This document shows positions 21,543 to 31,632 of a DNA stretch of 64,000 bases, in pieces. Numbering within the stretch: the stretch's first letter is position 1; every line of letters begins with the position of its first letter. Below the pieces are notes generated by a model. It did not search any database and was not told the origin of the DNA. It saw nothing but the letters and a program-made list of their open reading frames with translations. The DNA is from CAVVZJ01 sp963752755. GTDB taxonomy: Bacteria; Planctomycetota; Planctomycetia; Isosphaerales; Isosphaeraceae. The stretch lies in contig CAVVZJ010000014.1 in the NCBI GenBank assembly GCA_963752755.1, positions 62,001-126,000 of the forward strand, written 5' to 3'. Made by a program: the position numbers and the translations under genes.

Positions 21543-22279
21543 GCGTGGACGAAGCGACGACCTCCTCCCTGGCGACCCTGGCCCATCGCTGGGCGGCCGA
21601 CCTCGGGCTCGAACTGGCCGCCTTGCCGGACCCGGCCCGCCTCGAAGCCGCCTTCGGCGAGTTCTCCGTCGCCGGCCCTTGCCGACCACCCTCCGATCCC
21701 CGGGCCATCGCCGCCTGGGAGAGTCGCCACGGCTTCCGACTCCCCCGCAGGCCTGCGGTCGTGGCTGGCTCTCTCCGACGGCCTCTACCGCGAGGGGCCG
21801 CTCATCCACCCGCTCTCGGCGATCGGCCCGATGATCCCGTTCGCCACGATGGACGGCCTGGTCATCCAGCCCGAGAGCTGGTTCGAGCTGGGCAACCCGA
21901 ACGTCGAGACCGTCTGCATCGACCTGGCCTACGCTGGCCCGGCGGCGACTGCCCCATCTTCACCTCGGGCGACGACGCCTCCGGCAGTCCGCCCCGGATC
22001 ATCGCCCCGAGCTTCGAGGCGTGGTTCCTCCGGCTCTTGCACGAAGGTGGCCGCGAGTACTGGTTCGACCCCGGCTTCCCGGCCCTCGGCGACCCCTGGA
22101 CCGAGCACCGCCGCCGCGTCCCCGCGCCGCCCTTGCCGGCCCGGCTCCGAGCCCACGCCGAGCGGCTCGCCCCGTTGCTCCGCCGCGACGCCGACGAGCG
22201 TGCGATCGCCTCGGCCCTGGGCATCAGCCGCGGCGACGTCGAAGCCATCTTCCGCCACCTCCAGCACGCGGCGCCCTAG
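21539..22279 (+). CDS. SMI1/KNR4 family protein, frameshifted
   Basis: The middle of the protein has the SMI1/KNR4 pattern: AIAAWESRHGFRLP, then LSDGLYREG and IPFATMDG. A later GGDCPIFTSG and SFEAWFLRLLHEG belong to the same domain. The family occurs as immunity proteins of contact toxins and as general binding modules; no toxin gene is adjacent. The GTG start at 21539 overlaps the miaB stop as GTGA. Frame changes are near 21745 and 21940. The C-terminal tail (DERAIASALGISRGDVEAIF) looks helix-turn-helix-like. The physical coupling between miaB and glnE suggests a housekeeping rather than toxin-immunity role (inference). Confidence 0.75.
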   Translation: MSVDEATTSSLATLAHRWAADLGLELAALPDPARLEAAFGEFSVAGPCRPPSDPRAIAAWESRHGFRLPRRPAVVAGSLRRPLPRGAAHPPALGDRPDDPVRHDGRPGHPARELVRAGQPERRDRLHRPGLRWPGGDCPIFTSGDDASGSPPRIIAPSFEAWFLRLLHEGGREYWFDPGFPALGDPWTEHRRRVPAPPLPARLRAHAERLAPLLRRDADERAIASALGISRGDVEAIFRHLQHAAP

Positions 22280-25200
22280 ATGCCCCTTTCGGACCCGCCC
22301 CGGCGGAATTCTTCCGAGTGGCCGAGGAACGGCCCGCGGACCCATACCGATGGATACGCCCCCCGAACGGCCCGATGTCCCCCGCGCGACCCGGACGCCA
22401 TCCGCCGCTGGCTCTCCGGCCTCGGCGTCCGCGACCCCGATCGCGCCTACCGCGATCTCCGCGATCTCGCCGAGCGCGGCGTGGCCCTCGACCTCCTCGA
22501 TTCCCTCCTCGTCCAGCTCGGGAACCTCCTGCCCCGCTGCCCCGACCCCGGCATGGCGCTGACGAACCTCGAGCGGTACGTCGCCGCCGCCCGCGACCCC
22601 GAGGCCGCCCTCGCCGATCTTCGTCGGAGCCCGCGGACGACCGAGGTCCTCGTCCAGCTCTTCAGCACGAGCCAGTATCTCGGCGAGCTGATCATCCGCG
22701 ACCCCGCCGCTGCTCGACTGGCTCCGCGGCGGCGCCGAGCGTCGCGACCGCGACGGCCTCTTCGAAGACCTCTGGGCCCAGATCCTGACCGAACCCGACG
22801 ACGACGGCCGCCGCCTGGCCCTCCGCCGGTTCCGCCACCGCGAGATGCTCCGGATCGGCTACAACGACATCGTCCGCGGCCTGCCGCTGGAAGTCATCAC
22901 GCAGGACCTCTCGAACCTGGCCGAGGCCTGCGTCGAGGCCGCCTGCCGGCTCGCCCGGGCCAAGGTCGTCGCCCGACACGGCGAGGCCCGCGGCGCGGAC
23001 GGCCGTCCCTTGCGGTTCGTCGTCCTCGCCCTCGGCAAGCTCGGCGGCGCCGAGCTGAACTACAGCTCGGACATCGACCTGATCTTCCTCTACGAGTCGG
23101 AGGGCCAGACCGCCGGCCCGTCGGTCGTCTCCAACGCCGAGTTCTTCGCCCGGCTCGGGGGCGAGATCGTCCGCCTCCTCGCCGACCACACCGCGCTCGG
23201 CCTGGCCTACCGCGTGGACATGCGGCTCCGCCCCGAGGGCGATCAGGGCCCCCTCGCCCGCTCGCTCCCCGCGACGATCGGCTACTACGAGACCTCCGGC
23301 CGGACCTGGGAGCGCCAGGCGCTCATCAAGTGCCGAGCCGATCGCCGGCGACCTCGGCCTCGGCCGCGACTTCCTCGACGCGATCACCCCGTTCATCTAC
23401 CGCCGCTACCTCTCCGCCGCCGAGATCGGCGAGATCAAGCGCCCTGAAGCGTCGGATCGAGGCCCGCACCCGCTCCGCCGGCACCGAAGCCTTCGAGGTC
23501 AAGACCGGCCACGGCGGCATCCGCGACGTCGAGTTCGTCGTCCAGTTCCTCCAACTCCTCCACGGCGGCGGCGTACCCCGACGTCCGACACCCGAATACC
23601 CTCGTCGCCCTCGACCGGCTCGAAGCAGGTCGGCTGCCTGAACCGCCGAGGAGCGCGGCGTCATGGAGGAGACGTACCGCTTCCTCCGCCGCGTCGAGCA
23701 CCGACTCCAGACGATGTTCGACCGCCAGACCCACCAGATGCCCCGCGACCTCGAAGAACAGCGCACCCTCGCCATCCGCCTCGGCTATCCGCCCGCCTCG
23801 CCCTGGGAAGACCGCACCGGCCCCGCCCAGCGGTTCCTCGCCGACTACCGGCCCAAGACCGAGCTCAACCGCCGCATCCTCAACCACCTCCTCCACGACG
23901 CCTTCCGCGACGACGCCGGTCCCAGGCCGACCCGATCGTCGACCTCGTCCTCGACCCCGACCCCGCACCCGAGCACGATCGCCGCCGCCCTGCGCCCCTA
24001 CCCGTTCCGCGACCGCGAGACCGCCTATCGCAACCTGATGGCCCTGGCCCGCGAGGACATCGAGTTCCTCTCCCAGCCCCGTTGCCGCCACTTCCTCGCC
24101 GCGATCGCCCCGGCCCTGCTCCAGGCCGTCGGCCGCGACGCCCGACCCGGACATGACCCTCGACAACCTGGAGAAGGTCTCGGCCTCGCTCGGCGCCAAG
24201 GCGGTCCTCTGGGAACTGTTCAGCTTCAACCCGCCGAGCCTCCGGCTCTACGTCGAGCTTTGCTCGACCAGCCAGTTCCTCTCCGAGATCCTCATCAACA
24301 ACCCCGGCATGATCGACGACCTGATGGACTCGCTCGTCGTCGATCGTCCGCAGCCGGCCTCCGCGATCCGCGCCGAACTGTCCGAGCTTTGCCAGGGCGC
24401 CGAGGACCTCGCGCCGATCCTGCTGAGCTTCCGCAACAAGGAATGGCTCCGGATCGGCACCCGCGACATCCTCGGCCGCGAGCCGATCCGCGACGTGACC
24501 CGCGAGCTGGCCGACGTCGCCGAGGCGATCGTCGGCCAGGTGGCCCGCGACCGGCTGGACCGCCGGCTCGAACGCTCCGGCGTCCCCCGCCGCGATTCCG
24601 ACGGCCGCCGCGCCCGCTGGGCGATCCTCGGACTCGGCAAGCTCGGCGGTCGCGAGATGAACTACCACAGCGACCTCGACCTCGTCTTCCTCTTCGATGA
24701 GGACGGCGAAGCCCACGACGAAGCCGGCCCGATCCCCAACGCCTCCTTCTTCGCCGACCTCGCCCGCGGCGTCATCCGTACCCTCGAAGGCGACTGCGGC
24801 ATCGGGCCGGCTCTACCGGGTCGATACCCGGCTCCGACCCTACGGCCAGTCCGGCCCACTCGCCTGCTCGCTCGACGCCTTCCGCGCCTACTTCGAGCAA
24901 ACCGCCCAGGCCTGGGAACGCCTCGCCCTGACCCGTTCCCGCGTCCTCTTCGCGCAAGGCGACCTTCGGCCGCGACGTCCTCGAAGGCGATCCAGGAGAC
25001 CTTGACCCGTCCGGTCATTCCCGCGAAGCTCGCCGAGCAGGTCGTCGCGATGCGGCGAAACGGCTGGTCGATTCGCGAGGCCCGAACGACCTGAAGCGCG
25101 GCTCCGGCGGCCTGGTCGATCTGGAGTTCGTGGTGCAATACCTCCTGCTCGTCCACGCCTCCGAACATCCCGAGATCCTCAAGCCGAACCTCTGGGACGC

Positions 25201-25525
25201 CCTCGACGCCCTCAAGCACCGCGCTTTGCTCGCCCCCGACGACCACGCCGCCCTCCGCGACGCCTACGACTTCCGCCGCGAGGTCGAGGCCCGTCTCCGC
25301 ATCGTCCACAACCGGACCGACGTCGCCTTGCCCGACGACCCCGCCTACTCTCGCAGTTGGCACGCCGCTTGAAGCACGAGGCCGACGACTCCCCGCGAGC
25401 CGGCCGACGCCCTCCGGGCCGACGCCCTCCGCCACGCTGCGAATACCCGATTCCTCTTCGACCGGATCGTCAACCAGGCGGCGGCCGGACCGCCGCGGCT
25501 CGTCTCCACGGAGGGAACCCGATGA
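22280..25525 (+). CDS. glnE: Bifunctional glutamine synthetase adenylyltransferase/deadenylase, heavily frameshifted
   Basis: GlnE adenylylates and deadenylylates glutamine synthetase in response to nitrogen status. Two nucleotidyltransferase domains are visible. The first has ALGKLGGAELNYSSDIDLIF, the second GLGKLGGREMNYHSDLDLVF, each followed by a helical GlnD-UR type domain (VKTGHGGIRDVEFVVQFL and RGSGGLVDLEFVVQYLLL). The length, about 1060 codons, is normal. At least twelve frame changes are present; those resolved are mostly one extra base, for example near 22707, 23450, 24140 and 24812. The start is uncertain: ATG 22280 directly follows the SMI1 stop, and ATG 22350 is an alternative in another frame. 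The stop overlaps the next gene's ATG (ATGA). Confidence 0.92.
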
Positions 25526-26586
25526 CCAGTCCCGACGCCTCCCAACGCCCCGAACGCCCCTGGCTCTGGCTGGCTGTCCGCCTCGGCCTCGGCCTCGGCT
25601 TGCTCGCCCTGGCCCTCTGGTTCAGCCGCGACCAGATCGCCGAGGTCGCCGCCCGCCGCCCCGACCTCCGCCTCTTCGCCCTCGCCTTCGCCTTCTACTT
25701 CGGCGGCGTCCTGCTCGCCTATCTCCGCTGGTTTCTGCTCGTCCGCGCCGTCGGCCTGCCGTTCACCCTCCGCGACGCCTTCCGCCTCGGGATGATCGGC
25801 ACCCTCTTCAACCTCGTCATCCCCGGCGCAATCGGCGGCGACTTCGTCAAGGCCGCCTACCTCGCCCGCGAGCAGACCCGCAAGGGACAGGCCATCGCCA
25901 CCATCGTCATCGACCGCATCGTCGGCCTGATCGGCCTCTTCGTCCTCGCCGCGGCCACCGGCGCCTGGTTCTGGTCCCGGCTCGACGAAGACGTGCAAGG
26001 CGTGGTGATCGCCGCCTGGATCGCCCTCGGGGTGACGAGCCTTCTTGCTCATCCTCTGCTTCGCCCTCAACCCCGACGGCCCCCTCGCCCGCCGCCTCTC
26101 GCGAAAGCCGAAGGGGGCGAAGCTTGTGGCCGAGTTGCACGCTGCCGGGCTCGCCTACCGACGCCGGTTCGACGTCATCATCCTCGGCAACGTGATGGGC
26201 GCCGTGACCCACCTGGGCAACGTCCTCGCCTTCGACGCCCTCGCCCGCGCGATGTTCCCGTCCGTCCCCTCGTTGACGGACGACCTGATGATCGTGCCCC
26301 TCGTCCTCTTCAGCACGGCGATCCCCTTGCCGTTCGGCGGCCTCGGAGCGTCGGAGGGCGTCAGCGCCCTGCTCTTCCGCTCGGTCGCCTTCAAGGGGGG
26401 CGCGGTGACGATGCTCGCCTTCCGCCTGCTCCAGTTCGTCGGCGCCGGCCTCGGCGCGATCGTCTATGCCGCCAACCGCGGTCAGGTCCGCACGCTGACC
26501 GAAGAAGCCGGACACCTCGACGACGCCGAACCCGCCGACGAGGCCCGCCGACCTCATCCCGCCACCCGGCTCCGGCCGACCACTGA
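25522..26586 (+). CDS. Flippase-like integral membrane protein (UPF0104/AglD type), frameshifted
   Basis: Around eight hydrophobic helices carry the family's conserved segments, including FNLVIPGAIGGDFVKAAYLA, TIVIDRIVGLIGLFVL and IPLPFGGLGASEGVSALL. These proteins are related to the lysyl-phosphatidylglycerol flippase domain of MprF and may move lipid-linked sugars or lipids. The ATG overlaps the glnE stop (ATGA). The frame changes near 26040, and the C-terminal end is uncertain because the coding signal runs to about 26500 and stops in different frames lie close by. It converges with a GT2 glycosyltransferase, a common partner of such flippases. Confidence 0.8.
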   Translation: MTSPDASQRPERPWLWLAVRLGLGLGLLALALWFSRDQIAEVAARRPDLRLFALAFAFYFGGVLLAYLRWFLLVRAVGLPFTLRDAFRLGMIGTLFNLVIPGAIGGDFVKAAYLAREQTRKGQAIATIVIDRIVGLIGLFVLAAATGAWFWSRLDEDVQGVVIAAWIALGVTSLLAHPLLRPQPRRPPRPPPLAKAEGGEACGRVARCRARLPTPVRRHHPRQRDGRRDPPGQRPRLRRPRPRDVPVRPLVDGRPDDRAPRPLQHGDPLAVRRPRSVGGRQRPALPLGRLQGGRGDDARLPPAPVRRRRPRRDRLCRQPRSGPHADRRSRTPRRRRTRRRGPPTSSRHPAPADH

Positions 26587-27610
26587 ACTCCGGCGACTCC
26601 CGGACCTCGCCCAGCAAGTAGGTCGTCTTCGACTGCGATTCGTAATACGTTCGCATCATCATATCGGCAAGCAATCCGATCTCGATGCTCACGAACCCCG
26701 CGATGAAGAAGATCCCGACCAAAATCGGCAAGGGCGTCTCGATGAACGTCTTCGGAGGCAAATAGAAATATTTGTAGTAAACCATCAAGAGAAACAACAC
26801 GAACCCGAGCAGGAACGACCCCAGGGCGATCCGCCCGAAGAAGTGCATCGGCTTCTGGGAGTAACGCTGATAGAAGCGGATCAGGATCAGGTCGAGCACG
26901 ACGTTGAACGTGCGTCCGAGTCCGTACTTGGTCCGGCCCGCGGTGCGTGGTCGATGGTTGACGACCAGCTCGACAACCTTCGCCCCCTGCCAGCGGGCGA
27001 AGATGGGGATGAAGCGATGCAGCTCGCCGTAGAGCCGGACCCCTTCCAGCACCCGGCGACGGTACGCCTTGAGCGTGCAGCCGAAGTCGTGCAGGTGGAC
27101 GCCCGAGAGCCAGGCGACGAGCCGGTTGGCGAGCTACGAGGGGACGCGGCGGGTCAGCCACTTGTCCTTGCGGTCCTTCCGCCAGCCGGAGACGACGTCG
27201 CAACCCTCGTCGAGCTTGGCCAGCAGCCGTGGGATGTCCGCCGGGTCGTTCTGGCGGTCGCCGTCCATCGGGATGAGCACGGCTCCTCGCGCCAGGTCGA
27301 GTGCCGCGGAGAGGGCGGCGGTCTGGCCGCAGTTGCGTCTCAGGATCGCCAGCCGGACATGCTCCGGGTCGGCCGCCTGGACCTCGATCAGCTTCTTCCG
27401 CGAGCCGTCCGTCGAGCCATCATCCACGAAGATGATCTCATAACGCAGGCCGGTCGGCCGGAGGACGGCGTCCAGTTCCGCATGCAGAGGCCCTACGTTC
27501 TCAACCTCGTTATAGACGGGGATCAAGACCGACAGGTCGAGCGGGCCCGGCGTGCGGATTTCGGTCGAGGCACCGTCGTTGACCATCGGGACGCCGGGGC
27601 TCACGGGCAA
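26554..27610 (-). CDS. Polyprenyl-phosphate-type GT2 glycosyltransferase, frameshifted
   Basis: The N-terminal GT-A domain has LSVLIPVYNEVENVGPLHAE, IIFVDDGSTDGS and the metal site LIPMDGDRQNDPADI. The C-terminus has two membrane helices (FLLGFVLFLLMVYYKYF and TPLPILVGIFFIAGFVSIEI). This is the layout of DPM1/GtrB-like enzymes that load sugars onto polyprenyl phosphate. The frame changes near 27135 inside the gene. The 3' end is uncertain; a TGA at 26554-26556 in a neighbouring frame is the nearest plausible stop. The start is TTG 27610, just after the upstream stop, or ATG 27586. It may supply a lipid-linked sugar for the neighbouring flippase (inference). Confidence 0.85.
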
Positions 27611-27616
27611 AGACTC

Positions 27617-28533
27617 TCAGATGACAAATTGCCGCAGATAGCGGTTGCTCTGAATCAACGACTCCCGGCGCCTCGCGAGCGAGCCCTCGAAGGCCCGGTC
27701 CTCGACCTCGACACAGACCGGGCCATCGTAGCCGACGTCGGTGAGCGTGGCGAAGTAAGCCCCCCAATCGACGTCGCCGAGGCCGGGGATCTTGGGTGTA
27801 TGCCAGAGCTTCGGGTAGGCGAGGACGCCGTGATCGTTCAGAAGGTGCCGGTCGATCCGCGCGTCCTTGGCGTGGACGTGCATCAAGCCGATCCTTGAAC
27901 TCGCGGATCGGGGCAAGGTAGTCCATCTGCATCCAGATGAGGTGCGACGGGTCGTAGTTCAGGCCGAAGTTCGGGATTGGGGATCTCTTCAAACATCCGT
28001 CGCCAGATGGCCGGGCTGATCGCGAGGTTCTTGCCGCCCGGCCACTCGTCGGCCGTGAAGAGCATCGGGCAGTTCTCGATGCCGATCCGGACGCCAAGGT
28101 CTTCGGCATAGCTGATGATCGGCCGCCAGACTTCGAGGAAGCGCGGCCAGTTCTCATCGACGGACTGCTTCGGGTTGCGGCCGAGGAAGGTCGTCATCGT
28201 GCCGACGCCGAGCGCGGCCGAGGCGTCGATGACCTTCTTGATGTGGACCGCGGCGGCCTCGGAGACGGACGGGTCGGGGTCGAGGGCGTTGGGGTAGTAG
28301 CCGAGCGAGGAGATCGACACACCGGTCTTCGCGGTCAATTCCTGGATGCGCTCGACGGCGTCAGCGTCGAGATTCAGGACGTCGATGTGGGTGACGCCCG
28401 CGTAGCGCCGTTCCGCCTTGCCGGGGGGCCAGCACATGACCTCGACGCAGTCGTAGCCGTCCTCGGCGGCGAGCTTCAGCACCTCCTCCAGCGACAGCTC
28501 GGGCACGATGGCTGTCACGAATCCCAGTTTCAT
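27617..28533 (-). CDS. Sugar phosphate isomerase/epimerase (xylose isomerase-like TIM barrel), frameshifted
   Basis: The protein starts MKLGFVTAIVPELSLEEVLK and has TIM-barrel features: DCVEVMCWPPG, SISSLGYYPNAL and RIGIENCP. The family's metal ligands can be placed in the Glu of IGIENC, NYDPSHL, MHVHAKD and the C-terminal VCVEVED. The family isomerises or epimerises sugars or inositols; the substrate is unknown. The start ATG 28533 follows GGGGAACC. Frame changes lie near 27975 and 27893; the second is CTG written as CTTG. It is six bases upstream of the GT2 gene. Confidence 0.85.
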
Positions 28534-28623
28534 CGGCAAGGTTCCCCGTGGGCCTTGGTCGTCTCGATCATCCCGGACCGAGACGCCCCCCATCCTAACG
28601 GTCCCGGCCACCCGGTCCAGGGG

Positions 28624-29211
28624 TCAGGCGCCCGCGACTCCGGCCAGTTCACAGAGCCGGCGCTGGATTTCCTCGTCGCTCGGGTAGTCGCCGGCCGCCT
28701 GCGACTGACGGAACTGCTGCTCGATCTCGCGGATCTTGGGCGTGAGGGTGGTCTTGGTCTGAGGGTGGAAGTAGTCGATGAAGAGGCGGCCGTGGAGGTG
28801 GTCCGTCTCGTGCTGGATGGCCCGGCTGAGGAGATCCTCGGCGTCCAGCTCGACCTCGTTCCCCTCCAGGTCGAACGCCTTGACCCGGATACGCTTCGCG
28901 CGCTGGACCTTGCCGTAGAGCCCGGGAAAACTGAGGCAGCCTTCCTCCTCCTCGACCGACGAGTGCCGCTTGACGATCTCCGGGTTGATAAAGACACGCT
29001 CCTCGTCCGGTTGCTCCGGGTCCCCCGTCAGGTTGAGGACGAAGAACCGGTACGGGATCGCTACCTGATTCGCGGCCAGGCCGATACCCCGGTTGTCGTA
29101 CATCAACTCAAACATCTCGCGGACCTGCGACCGCAGCTCATCGTCGATCTGCTGGACGGGTCGCGACTCGAATCGCAAGGCCGGGTGGGGATAGGTGACG
29201 ATCTGCAACAC
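28624..29211 (-). CDS. def: Peptide deformylase
   Basis: Def removes the formyl group from the N-terminal methionine of new proteins. All three family motifs are present: GIGLAANQV, EEGCLSFPG (metal cysteine) and QHETDHLHG (two metal histidines and the catalytic Glu). The 195-residue length and intact frame are normal. The start is GTG 29211, giving the N-terminus LQIVTYPHPALRFESRPV; GGGAG lies upstream. It sits in the minus-strand gene run below the DUF4340 gene, 78 bases downstream of that gene's stop. Confidence 0.96.
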   Translation of the reverse strand: MLQIVTYPHPALRFESRPVQQIDDELRSQVREMFELMYDNRGIGLAANQVAIPYRFFVLNLTGDPEQPDEERVFINPEIVKRHSSVEEEEGCLSFPGLYGKVQRAKRIRVKAFDLEGNEVELDAEDLLSRAIQHETDHLHGRLFIDYFHPQTKTTLTPKIREIEQQFRQSQAAGDYPSDEEIQRRLCELAGVAGA

Positions 29212-29289
29212 GAAGACGCTCCCGGGGAAGTCCAGTGGAAATCGCCGGAGATTATAGCGGAATGCCGCGCCGAGCCACCAGCATCGACG

Positions 29290-31602
29290 TCAAGGCTCCG
29301 ACACAAACGGGTTCTCCGGCAACTCCCGGGCCTCCGCCTCCAGTCCCCGGAACGGCGAGATCCACGGCTCGCCCGGCGCGGGTACGAGCAAGACCGGGCC
29401 ACTCGACCCCGGCTCTGTCGTGGCGAAGCGAAGGCCATCCTCCGCAGTCTTGCCGAACCGGAGCCGTCGCGTCCCGAGCCCGCTCTTGAGGTCCAGCGCG
29501 ATCGTCAAGTCGGGCGGATCGAGCCCCGCCACCGACGGGAAAGCCCCTTGATACTGGCGGAACCGGACGGCCCGGAGCAGGGCGAGCGACGCCAGGAAAC
29601 GGTCGATCTCCGCCGGATTGATCCGCGACGGCGCCGAGCCCGGCTCGGGCGTCCACTCGGTCCCGCCCGTGAACGGCTTGCGGGTCCTTCGGAAGGCCGC
29701 TTCCCGCTCCGAGACGCGGAAGACGATCCGCTCGACGCTCGATGGCTCGACGTCGAGGACGTTCCGATCGTGGCACTCGGCTTCAAGGATCGGGACCACG
29801 TTCGGACCCAGCGTGAAGACCAGCGGCCGACCCGCGATCATCGCATAACGAGTGCCATCACCATCCGGAACCGCGTCCCCCAGGATCAGCTCATGCAGCG
29901 TGTCCGCTGGCTCCTCACCGGTGGACCATCGGACTTTCAACTCAGGTCGCTCGAAGCCAAAGGCAGTCCGATCGACCGACCCTTGCTCGATCAGGCGATC
30001 GGCTTGCAAGTTCATAAGCACGGCATTGAGCATCCCGACCGCCTCCGCATCGACGGCCGCTTCGACCGGCTCGAGCATCCGCCAGCTCGCGAAATCGCGA
30101 GGATTCGCGGGCGCCTGGAGCACGGTCGTCACCCCGTCGCGACTCACGACGATCCGCCCGATCGGCTCGGTCAGTTCCGGCAAGACCCGATGATCGAGGA
30201 ATGCGAGCCGGTCGCCGAGCGGGAGTTTCAGGGCGTCGAACGGCAAGGCCAGGATGGCCGGGTCACCGCTCTCGCGGGCAAAGAGAACCCGGGCAGCGGC
30301 GTTCCGGCGACCGAGTCGAAGCTCCAGTCGGGGCCGACCATTCGGCTCGATGGTCGCGTTTCTCCCGTTGACCGGCAAACCTCCTTCCCAGACCGAGACC
30401 ACGGCCGAAGGTGGGTCGAGCCCCGGATTCGTGGCCTTCTCCGGATCGATCAGGTCCGTGATCTCAAGCTGATTCAGCTCGGAAATCAGGGCTGCCACGA
30501 TTCGCGAGTCCGCGGCGCCTTCCACGGGCCGGACAACGCGCCAGCCATCGCCGCGCCGGACCAGGAGATGCTCGATGTCGCCCACCTGAATCCGGATCGC
30601 GTCCACCTTTGCCGGATCGAGATCCGCGACGCGACGACTCCGGAGCGTGTAAGGATCGGTTTCCAGGGAGTCAAGGAGCTGGCTCCGGACAATCACGACG
30701 TCGTCGGAATCGGTGCGACGGGCAAAGGAGTGACCCGGCCGTTCAGGCACGGCCTTGCCGATCGCGACGCGATCCTCGGGGGCGTCGTCCTCCTGACTCG
30801 CGGCGAGAGCGATCGTCCAGGACGGATGATCCAGACCATAGGGAGCGAAGTCTTTCACATCGTCCTTGACGAATCCCTCGGGACCTTCGATCACGCGGAG
30901 CGCCGTCAGGCCACCAATCAGGCCTTCCATCCTCGGCGTGCTGGCGGGAGCGTCGATCGGTTCGGACAGCCGCCAGCGCTCGCCGTCGCGAAGGGCGGCG
31001 AGGTGATGGTCGGGTCTCTGGATGGCGAGCCGGGCGACGTCAAAGGCCGGGACGTGGAAGAGAATGCGATCACGCCAGTCGGAGGCCGGCTGCTCGATCG
31101 CCGCGAACGGCGGGGCGTCGGCGACCTCGACGTCCTCCGAGCCGGCCGGTCGAACGTAGCGGCCATCGCGGACCGTCTTGCCGACGTCCAGGCTCGCGAG
31201 GGGTGTGCTGGCGCCTTCGCGGTAGAGCCGGATCGTGCGGACAGGCGGCTTCAGGCCGTATTCCTCGGGGCGGCCGGTCAAGGGCACCGCCTCGGCCGGC
31301 TTCGGCAAGGACTTCAAGGACTGGATCAACGCCTCGACGCGCGAGCGATCGGCCGCGGCCTCGATCGGCTCGACCAGTCGCCAGTCGTCCCCCTGTCGCT
31401 CGAAGACCAGTCGCGTTTCCCCGCTCGCGATCTCCACGCGACCGATTTCGTCCGGCGCCACGTCGATCAGCTCGGGCAGCACGCGACCGGCGCGACGTTG
31501 CCGCTCGGCGGCCGTCGGTACGCGGGCCAGTTCGGCGAGCCAGAGGCCGACCAGGCCGCCGAAGAAGAGCACCAGGAGGAGGATCGTCGTTCGGTTCTTC
31601 AT
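29290..31602 (-). CDS. DUF4340 domain protein of a GldG-type ABC transporter cluster
   Basis: The 770-residue protein has one N-terminal membrane helix (TILLLVLFFGGLVGLWL). The rest is a series of repeated beta-rich units with words such as RLVFERQGDDWRLVEPIEAA, WRLSEPIDAPA and WRVVRPVEGAADS, typical of DUF4340. Such proteins follow GldG-like proteins and ABC-2 transporters in planctomycetes and many other bacteria. They may act in transport or surface assembly, but the function is not established. The gene is 2.3 kb with no frame break, in contrast to its neighbours. It begins 30 bases after the GldG-like stop. Confidence 0.88.
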   Translation of the reverse strand: MKNRTTILLLVLFFGGLVGLWLAELARVPTAAERQRRAGRVLPELIDVAPDEIGRVEIASGETRLVFERQGDDWRLVEPIEAAADRSRVEALIQSLKSLPKPAEAVPLTGRPEEYGLKPPVRTIRLYREGASTPLASLDVGKTVRDGRYVRPAGSEDVEVADAPPFAAIEQPASDWRDRILFHVPAFDVARLAIQRPDHHLAALRDGERWRLSEPIDAPASTPRMEGLIGGLTALRVIEGPEGFVKDDVKDFAPYGLDHPSWTIALAASQEDDAPEDRVAIGKAVPERPGHSFARRTDSDDVVIVRSQLLDSLETDPYTLRSRRVADLDPAKVDAIRIQVGDIEHLLVRRGDGWRVVRPVEGAADSRIVAALISELNQLEITDLIDPEKATNPGLDPPSAVVSVWEGGLPVNGRNATIEPNGRPRLELRLGRRNAAARVLFARESGDPAILALPFDALKLPLGDRLAFLDHRVLPELTEPIGRIVVSRDGVTTVLQAPANPRDFASWRMLEPVEAAVDAEAVGMLNAVLMNLQADRLIEQGSVDRTAFGFERPELKVRWSTGEEPADTLHELILGDAVPDGDGTRYAMIAGRPLVFTLGPNVVPILEAECHDRNVLDVEPSSVERIVFRVSEREAAFRRTRKPFTGGTEWTPEPGSAPSRINPAEIDRFLASLALLRAVRFRQYQGAFPSVAGLDPPDLTIALDLKSGLGTRRLRFGKTAEDGLRFATTEPGSSGPVLLVPAPGEPWISPFRGLEAEARELPENPFVSEP

Positions 31603-31632
31603 GGTCGTCGTGGGGGAACATCGCGACGACGG

